64,000 nucleotides of DNA from Bog-756 sp963704615. GTDB lineage: Bacteria > Actinomycetota > Acidimicrobiia > Acidimicrobiales > RAAP-2. Below, in pieces: positions 25,805 through 34,812 of this stretch; position 1 is the first letter of the stretch, and each line of letters opens with the position of its first letter. The notes under the pieces were generated by a model that worked only from the letters and a program-made list of their open reading frames with translations, did not search any database and had not been told where the DNA came from. Location of the stretch: positions 4,038,736-4,102,735 of the forward strand of contig OY969923.1 of NCBI GenBank assembly GCA_963704615.1, written 5' to 3'. Made by a program: the position numbers and the translations under genes.

Positions 25805-27952
25805 TCAGCCGGTGACAGGATGGGTGGGCGTGATCCCGTTACCTAGAAGGTTGTCGAAACCATCGGGAATGGAGACCAGTCCGGGAGAGGTGCCGGGAAC
25901 ATCGGTGAGGCCGTACTGCCAGACGATGGCGTGGGTCCCCGGGTCGATGACCACCACCCGGTCGCGGTAGTCGTCGTTGAGCATGATCAGGCCGTTGGGC
26001 AGGCGCTCGGCCAGCGAGGGCTTCTTCAACATGGCATCACCGGACGGGGCGTCGTAAAGCCAGGTGACCTGACCGCTCCGGGTGAACTCGAGGGCGCGCC
26101 CTTCGGCCGGCGGGTCGTAGTCGGTCATCAGATACAGGTTGGGACCCACTTGCTGGGGATCGGAGGGGTAGTTGACGCTGGGGATGTGCACCGTCCACAC
26201 CGGCCGGCCGGCCGGTGTGTACTCGTCGACCCACGACCCGTTGATCTCCGAGACGAGGACGTTCCCATCGGCCAATGGGGTGTCGCCGTTGGGGTAGGCG
26301 ATCGACACCGGGGGGTCGTGGGCGTCGGCGCCGTTGCCGATCTGCCCGGTTACCTGGCCCTGGGGTGAGATGAAAAGGATGCGGTTGTTGGAGGCGTCGG
26401 CCACGGTGATGGTGCCCGACTTGAGCAGGTAGGCATCGTCGGGCTGGTCGAGGTACCCGGGGGCCGCGCCGGGCTGGCCGGGGTGCCCGTACTGCCAGAG
26501 GATCTTGCCCGACGGGTAGCCGATCTCGACGATGGTGTGGTTGTCCTCCTGGTTGGAGATGATCCCGGTGCCACCGCGGATGAAGAAGGCGTCATCGGGG
26601 AAGTAGAAGCCGCCGGGCGGCGGCGGCATGGTGGCCGACGGGTACTGCCAGGTGATGGCGCGCTGGGTGTTCATGGCGAGCAGCCGGTCGTTGCCGCGGT
26701 CGGCGATGAGGAGGGTGCCGGAGAAGGGAGAGCCGGCCCCCGGCGGCCCGGCGGGTCCCCCGTAAGTGCTCAGCCGCAGCGAGATCACCGAGGAGAGGGA
26801 ACCGGAGGCCACGCCGGCCTGGTCGTTCCCCGCCTGGCCGGCCACCTCGCCGCCGACCAGGTAGCCCACGGCGGCGCGCCCGGCGCCCAGCGTGGCATAG
26901 CCGGCGAAGGCATCGGCCTGGGGGAGGAGCCCGGCGTCGAGCACCCGTCCGGAGGAGGGCACGAAGGCGTCGATCTGGGTGAGGGTCGCTCCCCCGGGGA
27001 CCTGACCGCCGGCCACGTAGACGTTCCCGCCGAGGAGGAAGGCCGACGCCCCGTACAGGGGCTGGGGCAGGTGACCAACCACCACGGCCCGGTGGCTGGC
27101 GGGGTCGATCATCTGGATGTCGTCGGTGGCCACCGCGGCGGCGTCCGGTGACGGAACCTGACCGCCGAAGGCGTAGAGGCGACCGGCGTCGGCCACCACG
27201 GCCGGGTAGCGCACCGGGACGGGCAAGCTGGCCGCCGTCCTGAAGTGTGTCCCGTCGGTGGTGGCCAGTACCGACGGGAGGTAGTGGCTCCCGTCGTAGC
27301 CGCCGACCACATAGGTGGTGACACCGTGGTCACCGGTCGGGTTGGGGAGGGTGGCGGTGGCCAGGTCGGAGCGCGGCTGAGGGAGTTGGCCGGCCACCGA
27401 CCCGGTCACCCCGGCCTGGGTGGGCGGTGAGCCCACCGGGAACGACTGCACGGTGGGTACGGTGTCGGGCGATCCGCCCCCCAGGACGAAGGTGGTCCGC
27501 CCGATGGTGGCGGCCGCCGCATCATGTACCGCGGCGGCCAGCGACCCGGAGCTGGTCACCCCGCCGGTGCGCGGATCGATGGAGGAGACCTGGGCGAGGG
27601 AGGTCCCCGCCGGGGTGATACCGCCAAGGACGGCCAACCGGTTGCCCGCGGCCACCACGGCCTCACGGGAGAGCGGGGAGCCCATCTGCCACGGCTCGAT
27701 CCCGGCTTCGATGGAGACCGGGGCCCGGGGCCCTGTGGCTGTGGCTGTGGACCGGTGCTGCCGCGTGGTGGGCGGTGCGCTTCCCCCCGACAGGGCGACC
27801 ACCAGAACGCCGGTGATCAGGAGAACGACGAGGGCACCGGCGGCCACCCAACGGCGCTGCCTGTGCAGCCGACGGGCTCGCTGGGCCCGACGTCGGTTGC
27901 CCTCGTCCGGCATCGGCTCCCTGTCCATGGCTGCGGAGGATGCAGTGGTCAC
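25805..27952 (-). CDS. Membrane-anchored kelch/beta-propeller protein
   Basis: A 715-residue protein. A basic cytoplasmic tail is followed by one helix (about residues 35-55, VAAGALVVLLITGVLVVALS), so the rest is outside. Residues about 90-390 contain kelch-like repeats (TTFVLGGG, TYVVGGYDG, RLYAFGGQVP, NVYVAGGQVP). Residues about 415-710 form a second propeller of NHL/PQQ type (ITWQYPSATM, KILWQYGHPG, VTWLYDAPSG, IVWQYGLTD). It follows the DUF6069-like gene after 21 bases, so they are probably co-transcribed. It is likely a surface interaction or sensor protein. Confidence 0.82.
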   Translation of the reverse strand: MTTASSAAMDREPMPDEGNRRRAQRARRLHRQRRWVAAGALVVLLITGVLVVALSGGSAPPTTRQHRSTATATGPRAPVSIEAGIEPWQMGSPLSREAVVAAGNRLAVLGGITPAGTSLAQVSSIDPRTGGVTSSGSLAAAVHDAAAATIGRTTFVLGGGSPDTVPTVQSFPVGSPPTQAGVTGSVAGQLPQPRSDLATATLPNPTGDHGVTTYVVGGYDGSHYLPSVLATTDGTHFRTAASLPVPVRYPAVVADAGRLYAFGGQVPSPDAAAVATDDIQMIDPASHRAVVVGHLPQPLYGASAFLLGGNVYVAGGQVPGGATLTQIDAFVPSSGRVLDAGLLPQADAFAGYATLGAGRAAVGYLVGGEVAGQAGNDQAGVASGSLSSVISLRLSTYGGPAGPPGAGSPFSGTLLIADRGNDRLLAMNTQRAITWQYPSATMPPPPGGFYFPDDAFFIRGGTGIISNQEDNHTIVEIGYPSGKILWQYGHPGQPGAAPGYLDQPDDAYLLKSGTITVADASNNRILFISPQGQVTGQIGNGADAHDPPVSIAYPNGDTPLADGNVLVSEINGSWVDEYTPAGRPVWTVHIPSVNYPSDPQQVGPNLYLMTDYDPPAEGRALEFTRSGQVTWLYDAPSGDAMLKKPSLAERLPNGLIMLNDDYRDRVVVIDPGTHAIVWQYGLTDVPGTSPGLVSIPDGFDNLLGNGITPTHPVTG

Positions 27953-27973
27953 CCGCCGTTCCCGGCTAGACCG

Positions 27974-28456
27974 TCACGCCTGGGCGTGACGGACCTCTCC
28001 GACTCGGGCGATGCGCACCATGCAGTTGTAGGTGACCACGGCGATGGCCAGGTGCATGACCATGAGGACGGCCACCGCCTTGAGGGGTTCCCCGTGCACC
28101 AGGATCCACACGTCGGGAACCAGGAGGACCAGGGTGACCACCACGGCCAGCCGGAGGTAGAGCCAGCGCGGCGCCGAGCTGATCCGGGTCACGATGGGCC
28201 AGGCCACACAGGCCACCACCACCCCGATCACGGTGAGCTTGGCGTAGTCCGAGAACCGGAAGTGGACGAAGCCCTTGGTCGAGGGGAAGACCGCCGTCCC
28301 GATGGCCACCAGCGCCGCATCCGCCAGTAGAGAGCCGACCAGGGACGCCGCCGTGGCCACCACCACCATCACCGCCGAGGGTTGCCGGTGACGAGGGGCC
28401 AGGTCCACCCGGACCAGGCGCAGCGCCTCCTCCAGGGTCGTGGGGTGCGAAATCAA
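27974..28456 (-). CDS. DUF6069-like membrane protein
   Basis: A 160-residue protein with four hydrophobic helices (VMVVVATAASLVGSLLADAA, YAKLTVIGVVVACVAWPIVT, LAVVVTLVLLVPDVWIL and LKAVAVLMVMHLAIAVVTYN). The last has the H-x-x-x-A-V-x-T-Y-N pattern common in DUF6069 proteins. It heads a two-gene unit with the kelch protein. A direct-repeat operator candidate lies 82-98 bases upstream. The function is unknown. Confidence 0.75.
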   Translation of the reverse strand: MISHPTTLEEALRLVRVDLAPRHRQPSAVMVVVATAASLVGSLLADAALVAIGTAVFPSTKGFVHFRFSDYAKLTVIGVVVACVAWPIVTRISSAPRWLYLRLAVVVTLVLLVPDVWILVHGEPLKAVAVLMVMHLAIAVVTYNCMVRIARVGEVRHAQA

Positions 28457-28537
28457 AGGTTGCTCCTCGTTCGAAGTCTGTGGGGCCGGTGGCGGGCGGG
28501 CTGGCGACGACGCTCACCCAAATTTAATGGTCCTTCC

Positions 28538-28554
28538 TGACGGCGAGATGAAGG
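28538..28554 (-). promoter_or_regulatory. Direct-repeat operator candidate (copy 4)
   Basis: In gene orientation it reads CCTTCA-tctcg-CCGTCA, two hexamers 11 bases apart, upstream of the gene starting at 28456. It matches the copies at 29875-29891, 32038-32054 and 36214-36230 in orientation and spacing. Confidence 0.5.
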
Positions 28555-28559
28555 ACTCG

Positions 28560-29768
28560 TCAGGTGGAGCTCGCCGCCGACATGGTGATGAAGTCGCGGG
28601 CCCACCACGAATCGAAGTAACGGGCGGGGGTGCCCACCATGGTGGGGAGGAGGTCGGCGCCGTTGGCCGGCGTGGCCGCCCCGGTCGGCATGCTCGGCGT
28701 GTAGCTGGCGAAGTTCACCCAGTCGGTGTTGATGTCGAGCTCCATGGCCCGGACCGCACCGGCGCGGGCCAGCAGGTCGGCCAGATCGGTGATGTTGAGA
28801 CCAGGTCCCCCCACGTAGACGAGGGCGCCATCGGCGGTGACACCCACGCCGGAGCGCCACACGTAGACGGCGTTGCCCAGCGTCGCCCCCCACTGGGTGG
28901 TGTCGGTGGCACTGAGCCCCGGGACCGGCTGCCCGTGGTCGACCAGCAAGTCGAGGTTCTGTCGGACGGCGACGACGTCCGGAGTCATGGCCACGTCAGT
29001 CCCCCAGGATCCGACGGTGGCCGCACCGCCGGCATAGACCACGAAGGACGCGGCCCCGGTTCGCAGGGGAAGGACGGTTCGGCCGTCTGTGAAGTACCCG
29101 CCGTTGGCCGCGGCCATGAGGAAGCCCGCATTGAAGGCGGCCACCAGTGTGCTTGCTGCCGTCGGGGAGACGGGAGCGGAGTGGAGGTACGGTCCCCCGG
29201 CAGGGATCTGACTCCCCGAGTAGAGCGTGGCCCGGAGCAGCTTGGTGTCCATCCAGGCGGCGCCGACCACGTAGCTGGTGTGGATGGGATCCGGTCGGAG
29301 CGTGGTGACGTAGACGGCGGGAACGCCGCCGACCGGACGCCCGGCGGGCGACCACTGCCCCTCGCCGGGGATGGTCGGGCTGACCACCGGCGCAATGGTC
29401 GCAGGGGCGGGGAGATGGTCTGGCCCGGTCGCCACCACCGGTAGCGAATGGGGCCGTCGGATGGCGTCGGCCGGTGGTCGCCCTCCCACCGGCGGGGGGT
29501 GGTGGGCGTACCATTCGTTCTCCACCCAGTTGACGATTCCGGACCCGCCGTGCTGGCGGGCCCATTCGGCGAACCGGACACTGACCGAGCTGCCCAGGGC
29601 CTGATCGGTCAGAGCCCCGCCCAGCGACACGGCCAACCACACCAGCAGCGCGGCGAGGGCGACGAAGACAGCCGTCCGCAGCGGGTGGCCTCGGAGTTTG
29701 CCGGGGTCACTTCGACGGGTCTGTTGGCCAGGAAGCGTGCGCCGACCGGTACCGAGGGCGCCGCTCAT
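28560..29768 (-). CDS. Phosphodiester glycosidase (NAGPA-domain) family membrane protein
   Basis: A 402-residue protein from ATG 29768 (29786 also possible). One amino-terminal helix (TAVFVALAALLVWLAVSLGG) anchors an external domain. The NAGPA core is visible: LVAAFNAGFLMAAANGGYF, VVYAGGAATVGSWGTDV, ALVYVGGPGLNITDLADLL and AMELDINTDWVNFASY. The family includes the enzyme that uncovers mannose-6-phosphate in animals and phosphodiester glycosidases of bacteria. It would act outside the membrane on glycosyl phosphodiesters such as teichoic-acid-like or capsule linkages. Confidence 0.85.
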   Translation of the reverse strand: MSGALGTGRRTLPGQQTRRSDPGKLRGHPLRTAVFVALAALLVWLAVSLGGALTDQALGSSVSVRFAEWARQHGGSGIVNWVENEWYAHHPPPVGGRPPADAIRRPHSLPVVATGPDHLPAPATIAPVVSPTIPGEGQWSPAGRPVGGVPAVYVTTLRPDPIHTSYVVGAAWMDTKLLRATLYSGSQIPAGGPYLHSAPVSPTAASTLVAAFNAGFLMAAANGGYFTDGRTVLPLRTGAASFVVYAGGAATVGSWGTDVAMTPDVVAVRQNLDLLVDHGQPVPGLSATDTTQWGATLGNAVYVWRSGVGVTADGALVYVGGPGLNITDLADLLARAGAVRAMELDINTDWVNFASYTPSMPTGAATPANGADLLPTMVGTPARYFDSWWARDFITMSAASST

Positions 29769-29874
29769 CGGTCCCCGGTCGACCACGTCGGATCAGGTCG
29801 ACCTCCCACCGATGCGCGTGCGGCCACCCGAACATGACGGTGGGACACCATGGGGCCAACCTATGGACCCTGTC

Positions 29875-29891
29875 TGAAGGACACGTGACAG
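29875..29891 (-). promoter_or_regulatory. Direct-repeat operator candidate (copy 2)
   Basis: In gene orientation it reads CTGTCA-cgtgt-CCTTCA, upstream of the phosphodiester glycosidase gene. A quasi-palindrome, GGCCAAAATTGGTC (29895-29908), lies next to it. Confidence 0.5.
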
Positions 29892-29983
29892 ATCGGCCAA
29901 AATTGGTCGGAGATCCGATGGCCCGCACTCCCCTACCGATCAGCTCCCTCCGCCACCCCGGTGGACGGACCCCTGGGTGCCGG

Positions 29984-31255
29984 CTACCGGGAGGTCGCGC
30001 TCCTCGCTGAGGCCGCGGTGATCGCCGACGGACCCTCGAGCGCACCAACTCCCGCCGATCGGGAGCGACCGGCGGTGGCCTGCCGCCACGACACCTCCAT
30101 CCGGGCTCCACCCCCGGGAGCGTCGCCGATCACCCACGACCCGTCGGTGGCCCTGACCACCGAGTCGGCGATGGCCAGGCCCAGACCGGTGCCGCCCGGC
30201 GCCTCGGTGCCCCGATGGAAGCGGTCGAGCACCAGTTGCCGCTGGTCCACCGGTATCCCCGGGCCGGTGTCCTCCACTCGCAGGACCACCCGGTTGCCGG
30301 CGACGTGGACGGACACGTCGACACTCCCGTTACGGCCGGCGTACTTGCAGGCGTTGTCGACGAGAACGCCGATGAGACGGTCGATCCATGCCGGGTCGGC
30401 GGTCACCCGGAAGGAGCGACCCTCTTGGATCTCCACTCGGAGGTGCACGCTCTTGGCCGAGGCGACGGAGTGGAAGCGCCCCACCGACGCCGCGGCCACC
30501 ACGGCCAGGTCGGCCTCTTCGACTTCCACCGCCGAGGTGCGTTGGTCGTCGATGCGGGCCAACCACAGGAGATCGTTGACGATTTTCCGCAGGCGGTGGC
30601 CCTCGCCGCCGATGCGTTCCAGCACCTCCCGGTACTCCTGGGCGGAGCGGGTCCGGCTGAGCGCCAGTTCCACCTCGGCCTCGATGACACTGATGGGCGT
30701 CCGCAACTCGTGGGAGGCGTCGGCGGTGAACTCCACCTGGCGTCGGTGGATCAGCTCGAGCGGTGCCGAGGCCCGTAGCCCGATGATCAGGGATCCGATG
30801 AAGGTGGCCACCAACAGGAGGATCCCGAAGAGGAGCTCGGGAGCGATGAGGACGCTCTGCACCCGCTCGAGCTGGGCCAGGCTCTCCCCGGCGACCAGCC
30901 ATCCGTCCCCCGAGCGGACGGCCGCGAAGCGAAAGTCGGTGCCGTTGATGGCAACGGTGGTGTCGCCGCCGCTCCAGCTGCGATCGGGGAGCTTCGGCGC
31001 ACCGGAGGTGAGGGCGGTGGGCCGTCCCGTGGCGCTGACGCTCCAGACGAACCGGGGGGCGTCGTCGATGTCGTGGTCGGTGTCGGTGGGCGCTTGCGTC
31101 GACGTGGCCGGCGAGAAGGGGGTCGTCTCCTGGGCGAGGCGCTGGGCCAGGCGGACGTCGGCCTGGCCGGTCAGACGGTTGACTACTACCAGGTTGAGGG
31201 CGATCACCCCGAGGACGTAACAAAGCATGACCACCGCGGTGGCCACGATGGCCAC
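29984..31255 (-). CDS. Sensor histidine kinase, EnvZ/OmpR-partner class
   Basis: A 423-residue protein from GTG 31255, the only start after the in-frame stop of the upstream regulator gene. One helix at the amino end, an external sensor region of about 110 residues, a second helix (ELLFGILLLVATFIGSLIIGL), then HisKA with FTADASHELRTPISVIEAEV (phosphorylated His) and HATPase with N box VLVDNACKYAG, G1 VEDTGPGIP and G2 GGTGLGLAIA. It lies 54 bases downstream of its regulator gene on the same strand. The signal is unknown. Its neighbours suggest envelope redox state. Confidence 0.93.
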   Translation of the reverse strand: MAIVATAVVMLCYVLGVIALNLVVVNRLTGQADVRLAQRLAQETTPFSPATSTQAPTDTDHDIDDAPRFVWSVSATGRPTALTSGAPKLPDRSWSGGDTTVAINGTDFRFAAVRSGDGWLVAGESLAQLERVQSVLIAPELLFGILLLVATFIGSLIIGLRASAPLELIHRRQVEFTADASHELRTPISVIEAEVELALSRTRSAQEYREVLERIGGEGHRLRKIVNDLLWLARIDDQRTSAVEVEEADLAVVAAASVGRFHSVASAKSVHLRVEIQEGRSFRVTADPAWIDRLIGVLVDNACKYAGRNGSVDVSVHVAGNRVVLRVEDTGPGIPVDQRQLVLDRFHRGTEAPGGTGLGLAIADSVVRATDGSWVIGDAPGGGARMEVSWRQATAGRSRSAGVGALEGPSAITAASARSATSR

Positions 31256-31309
31256 CCGGGCTGCATGGAAGCGCCGGTTTCTGGTGCCGCTAGTGACGGC
31301 CGTATCCGT

Positions 31310-31978
31310 TCATGAGGCCACGACCCGGTAGCCGGTGCCGCGCACCGTCTCGATCTGGGCCCGACTCCCCCGGAGTTTGGACCGCAGCCTCCCCACGTGG
31401 ACGTCGATGGTATTGGACCCCACTGCGTCGGCCTCGTCGTCCCACACGTGGACGGCTATCGACCGGCGGGTGACCACCGACGGGGAGCGACGAAGAAGGA
31501 CCTCGAGCAGGCCCATCTCGGTCACGGTGAGGGAGATCGGGTCCCCACTGACCGTGGCCTGGCGCGCCCCGGGGTCGAATACCAGGTCACCGCATTCGAG
31601 CCGCGGTCCGATGCTGACGGCGGGCCGGCGCTGCAGGGCCTGCAGCCGGGCCAGCAACTCCCCGAAATCGAACGGCTTCACCAAATAGTCGTCCGCCCCG
31701 CTGTTCAGCCCGGAGATGCGGTCCGAGGTGGTGTCCCGTGCCGTGAGCATGAGGACCGGGACGTGGAGGCCCCGCCGCCGCGCCTCGGCGATCACCTCGA
31801 CGCCGGTCATCCCGGGCATCCGCCAGTCGAGGACGGCGACGTCGTAGTCATAGCTGCGCAGGTAGAGCCCGGCCGCGTCCCCGTCGACCACCGCGTCCAC
31901 CACATAGCCGTTCTCACGGAGGCCCCGCTCGAGGACGGACCGGAGGCCGGCATCGTCCTCGGCGACCAGGACCCTCAC
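31310..31978 (-). CDS. OmpR-family response regulator
   Basis: A 222-residue protein from GTG 31978. The receiver has the acidic pair in VLVAEDDAG, the phosphorylated Asp in VAVLDWRMPG, Thr in VLMLTARDT and Lys in YLVKPFDFG. The carboxy-terminal winged helix ends SNTIDVHVGRLRSKL and RGTGYRVV. It is transcribed before the kinase gene. Four 11-bp-spaced direct repeats in the cluster, one in front of this gene, are its likely binding sites, because OmpR proteins bind head-to-tail repeats of that spacing. Confidence 0.94.
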   Translation of the reverse strand: MRVLVAEDDAGLRSVLERGLRENGYVVDAVVDGDAAGLYLRSYDYDVAVLDWRMPGMTGVEVIAEARRRGLHVPVLMLTARDTTSDRISGLNSGADDYLVKPFDFGELLARLQALQRRPAVSIGPRLECGDLVFDPGARQATVSGDPISLTVTEMGLLEVLLRRSPSVVTRRSIAVHVWDDEADAVGSNTIDVHVGRLRSKLRGSRAQIETVRGTGYRVVAS

Positions 31979-32037
31979 GTACGCCCCGACCGGGCGCTGG
32001 CTCTGTCGGACACCGTCCCCACGGTAGCCACCCCGCC

Positions 32038-32054
32038 TGACAGTTCGATGACAG
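32038..32054 (-). promoter_or_regulatory. Direct-repeat operator candidate (copy 1), autoregulation
   Basis: In gene orientation it reads CTGTCA-tcgaa-CTGTCA, the most perfect of the four copies. It is 60-76 bases upstream of the response regulator start, which suggests self-control. Confidence 0.55.
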
Positions 32055-32162
32055 GACGAGCCATGCACCCGATCTCTGGGTGGCGTCAGTCATGATTCCG
32101 TCTGGTTGGCTGCACTGGTTGGAAACGCCCGGTGGATCGACTGCTGCCGGACCCCCACCCGC

Positions 32163-32378
32163 TCAGATGTCCCTTCGGACCAAGGCCAGGGCCAGTCGGG
32201 GACAGCTGGTGACCGCCCGCTGAGCATGATCGAGGAGGTGGTCCGGGACCGCTCCCGGCTCGATGATCGGATATCCCCAGGGGTCGACACTGATGCGCTC
32301 GGGGAGAAGTTCGGCACATACCCCGGTACCGTCGCAGCGGACCGGGTCCACGACCAGCGAGAACTGTGACCTCTTCAT
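32163..32378 (-). CDS. Single-cluster ferredoxin
   Basis: A 71-residue ferredoxin. Cluster ligands are the Cys residues in RCDGTGVCAELL and in VTSCPRLAL, the C-x5-C...C-P pattern of actinobacterial [3Fe-4S]/[4Fe-4S] ferredoxins. Its ATG overlaps the stop of the NuoF-like gene by four bases (ATGA), making it the last gene of a five-gene operon. It likely passes electrons between the NuoF-like flavoprotein and another carrier. Confidence 0.88.
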   Translation of the reverse strand: MKRSQFSLVVDPVRCDGTGVCAELLPERISVDPWGYPIIEPGAVPDHLLDHAQRAVTSCPRLALALVRRDI

Positions 32379-33718
32379 CGGCTGGAACGCCGGCGAGTCA
32401 CTGGCAGAGGGAGAACCGGGGGGTGCGTCGAGTGACACGGGCCCCGCTGAAGGTGGAGGCCGACGTGGCCCTCGAACACCCGCAGGGCGGTCCGGACGAA
32501 CCGGGCCACACCATCGGGATGGGCACAGGCGCCCCGGCCCTCCACCAGACCGCACAGTGCGGGAATATCGGAGACGCCGTTGCGCAGCGCCCGGGGCTGG
32601 ACGGCCAGCGACTCCATCGCCGAGGCCAAAGCATCGAGGCCGTGGACGCAGGGGCCGCACTGGCCCGCACCCTGACCTTCGAGATACCGGACCACCCGAC
32701 TGACCTCGAGCAGTGGGCAGACATCGACGGGAACGAGGATCACCACCCCGGCACCGATGGTCGAGCTTCGGTGGCGGGCGGCTTCCTCGGTCAACGGCAT
32801 GGCCAGTGCCTCAGCAGTGGACAGCCAAGCACCTCCGTACCCCCCGAGGAGGACCCCTTGTACCGAGCGCTCCGCCAAGGGGGCCAAGCCGAGGACGGCG
32901 CCCAACGGGCGCCCGAGGGATGCCTCGATAATGCTGGGTTCGGGCCACCGGCCGGTGACGGTCAGCAGGGTGGAGCCGGGAGACTCCTGAGTCCCCACAC
33001 TCCGGAACCACTGGGCCCCGAACCGGGCGATCAGCGAGGCGTGGGCCAACGACTCGACGTTCTGCACGAGCGTGGGCCGACCCCGGACCCCCCGCTCCCG
33101 CACCGACCGGAGGCCCACGAACGATGGAATCCCTGGGTTCTGCCCGCTGATGGTGTTGACCACCGCCGACTCCTGTCCGGCCAAGTAGCGGTCGGGTGCG
33201 GTCACCACCTCGATGGTGCAGGGGTCGAGACCCCGACGCCGCCGTTCGGCGAGGGCGCGCTCGACCGCCGGCCTGGCGAAGCCGGGAACGTGGACGACGA
33301 TGTCCGGAGCCCCGATGGTGCGAGCGGCCACCACCGCCCCGTCGAGCACCAGATGGGGAAGTTGACAGAGCAGGAGCCGGTCCTTACCGCTGGCCGGCTC
33401 GCTCTCCGAGCCGTTGGCCACCACCACCGGCCGACGCACGCCCACCCGGTGGACCGCTCGCCACTTGGTGCCGACCGGAAACCAGCCACCGCCCCGCCCG
33501 CGGAGCCCGCTGCGCTCCAACTCCTCGATGAACGTCTCGCCCTTCCAGTGGGGCAGCGCCCCCCAACGCTCGAGGTGCTCGTCCAGCCCGACCGGTCGGC
33601 CGGAGGCGGCCACGCCGGCCAGCAGACGAACGCTGCCGGACGGGGCGGCAACCGAGGGCCGGAGAGGGACGGTGTCCGTCGACGAGCGCAGACCCCCTAA
33701 CGACGCCGGCGGGGTCAC
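32375..33718 (-). CDS. NuoF-like NADH dehydrogenase flavoprotein subunit
   Basis: A 447-residue protein from GTG 33718 (GTGA overlap with the upstream gene). The FMN/NADH region is LRGRGGGWFPVGTKW and NGSESEPASGKDRLLL. SLBB-type and cluster regions follow. The Fe-S motif reads GAGQCGPCVHGL, so the first of the three clustered Cys of NuoF (C-x-x-C-x-x-C) is Ala. ALCGLVEGRGAC may supply ligands. This variant occurs in stand-alone NuoF-like proteins. It would take electrons from NAD(P)H and pass them to the neighbouring ferredoxin or ferric-reductase-like protein. Confidence 0.88.
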   Translation of the reverse strand: MTPPASLGGLRSSTDTVPLRPSVAAPSGSVRLLAGVAASGRPVGLDEHLERWGALPHWKGETFIEELERSGLRGRGGGWFPVGTKWRAVHRVGVRRPVVVANGSESEPASGKDRLLLCQLPHLVLDGAVVAARTIGAPDIVVHVPGFARPAVERALAERRRRGLDPCTIEVVTAPDRYLAGQESAVVNTISGQNPGIPSFVGLRSVRERGVRGRPTLVQNVESLAHASLIARFGAQWFRSVGTQESPGSTLLTVTGRWPEPSIIEASLGRPLGAVLGLAPLAERSVQGVLLGGYGGAWLSTAEALAMPLTEEAARHRSSTIGAGVVILVPVDVCPLLEVSRVVRYLEGQGAGQCGPCVHGLDALASAMESLAVQPRALRNGVSDIPALCGLVEGRGACAHPDGVARFVRTALRVFEGHVGLHLQRGPCHSTHPPVLPLPVTRRRSSR

Positions 33719-34812
33719 GAACTGGTCCCGGTCACGGTGCCGGACAGGGCACCCGAGTTGGCGCCGGTCCTGAGGGTGAGTGTCAGGGTCTCCGAGTGGG
33801 GGGCGGACATCGCAGCCACCACGGTGTCGCCGTCCAGCGAGGTGACCGTCCCGCGGTAGGCGCCGAAGACCACCGAGCCCGAGGTCATGGCGATCCCACC
33901 ACCCCGGGCCGGGGTCCCGTCGAGGATCACGGTGAGCGAGGTAGACGAGGGATCCTGCAGCTGCAGGGACAGGGTGTCTTGCACCTGCCCACGGGCGTCG
34001 GGGGCCGATGTGGTCTGGGACCCGATCAGGCCGAAGGTGAACGGGACCGCCGGCACGGCGCTCGCTCCGGCCGACCCGGACGAGAGGGTCGACGGGGCGG
34101 TAGCGCTCCTGCCGGCCAGTTGGGCGAGGAGGGCGGCCGAGGTGCCGGCCCGGTGCGACCACCCGGGGCGCAGGGGACCGACGGCGGCGAACACGGCCAT
34201 GGCAACGACAACAACCGCCGCTCCCACCGCGGCGGCGACGCGCAGACCGGCCCCGAAGGTGCGGCCGGTGCCCACCCTCCAGGCCACCGCGGCCAGGACA
34301 GCGGCGGTGCACGCGGCGTCCAGGCCGAGGGCGAATGGGAGCGACGAGTCCGAGCCGCTGCCCAGGCTGTGGAACATGGCAATGGGCCAGCACAGATAGG
34401 CCAGCCAGTGGACGAACCGCCACGAGTCGTAGCCGATGCGGTGGCGGAGGGCACTGGTGACCAGCACCACCAGCAGGAGGTCGAAGGCCAGGGCCCCGAG
34501 CCCCACCCAGAGGGGGCGGTAGGGGGTCAGGAAGGGAACGAAGGCGTCGGCGAATCCGATGGGCACATAGCCGTCGCTCACCGTGGTGACCACGTGGAGG
34601 GCCACGAAGCCCACGCAGAACAACGAGAGGTTCCGGTGCACGCCTTGGGAGAGGAACCGGGGCCAGCGCTCGGTGGTCCAACCTACCGAGGCCACCACGC
34701 CGAGGACCACGGTGGCGGTCAGTAGGACCAGGGCGACCAGTCCGGTCGAGCGGGTGAGGTACCACAAGGCCTTCCCGCCGGTGGCGGCCACGGGCAGGGC
34801 GACGGCGGTCAC
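33715..34812 (-). CDS. Ferric-reductase-like transmembrane protein
   Basis: A 365-residue protein from GTG 34812. About six helices include heme-ligand candidates: SQGVHRNLSLFCVGFVALHVV (His pair 13 apart) and WRFVHWLAYLCWPIAMFHSLG (His pair). This is the core of the ferric reductase/MsrQ-like superfamily. A last helix leads to an external domain of about 110 residues rich in Ser/Thr (FTFGLIGSQTT ... GTVTSLDGDTVVAAM) not typical of the family. Start and stop codons overlap those of both neighbouring genes. It likely moves electrons across the membrane through heme b. Confidence 0.85.
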   Translation of the reverse strand: MTAVALPVAATGGKALWYLTRSTGLVALVLLTATVVLGVVASVGWTTERWPRFLSQGVHRNLSLFCVGFVALHVVTTVSDGYVPIGFADAFVPFLTPYRPLWVGLGALAFDLLLVVLVTSALRHRIGYDSWRFVHWLAYLCWPIAMFHSLGSGSDSSLPFALGLDAACTAAVLAAVAWRVGTGRTFGAGLRVAAAVGAAVVVVAMAVFAAVGPLRPGWSHRAGTSAALLAQLAGRSATAPSTLSSGSAGASAVPAVPFTFGLIGSQTTSAPDARGQVQDTLSLQLQDPSSTSLTVILDGTPARGGGIAMTSGSVVFGAYRGTVTSLDGDTVVAAMSAPHSETLTLTLRTGANSGALSGTVTGTSS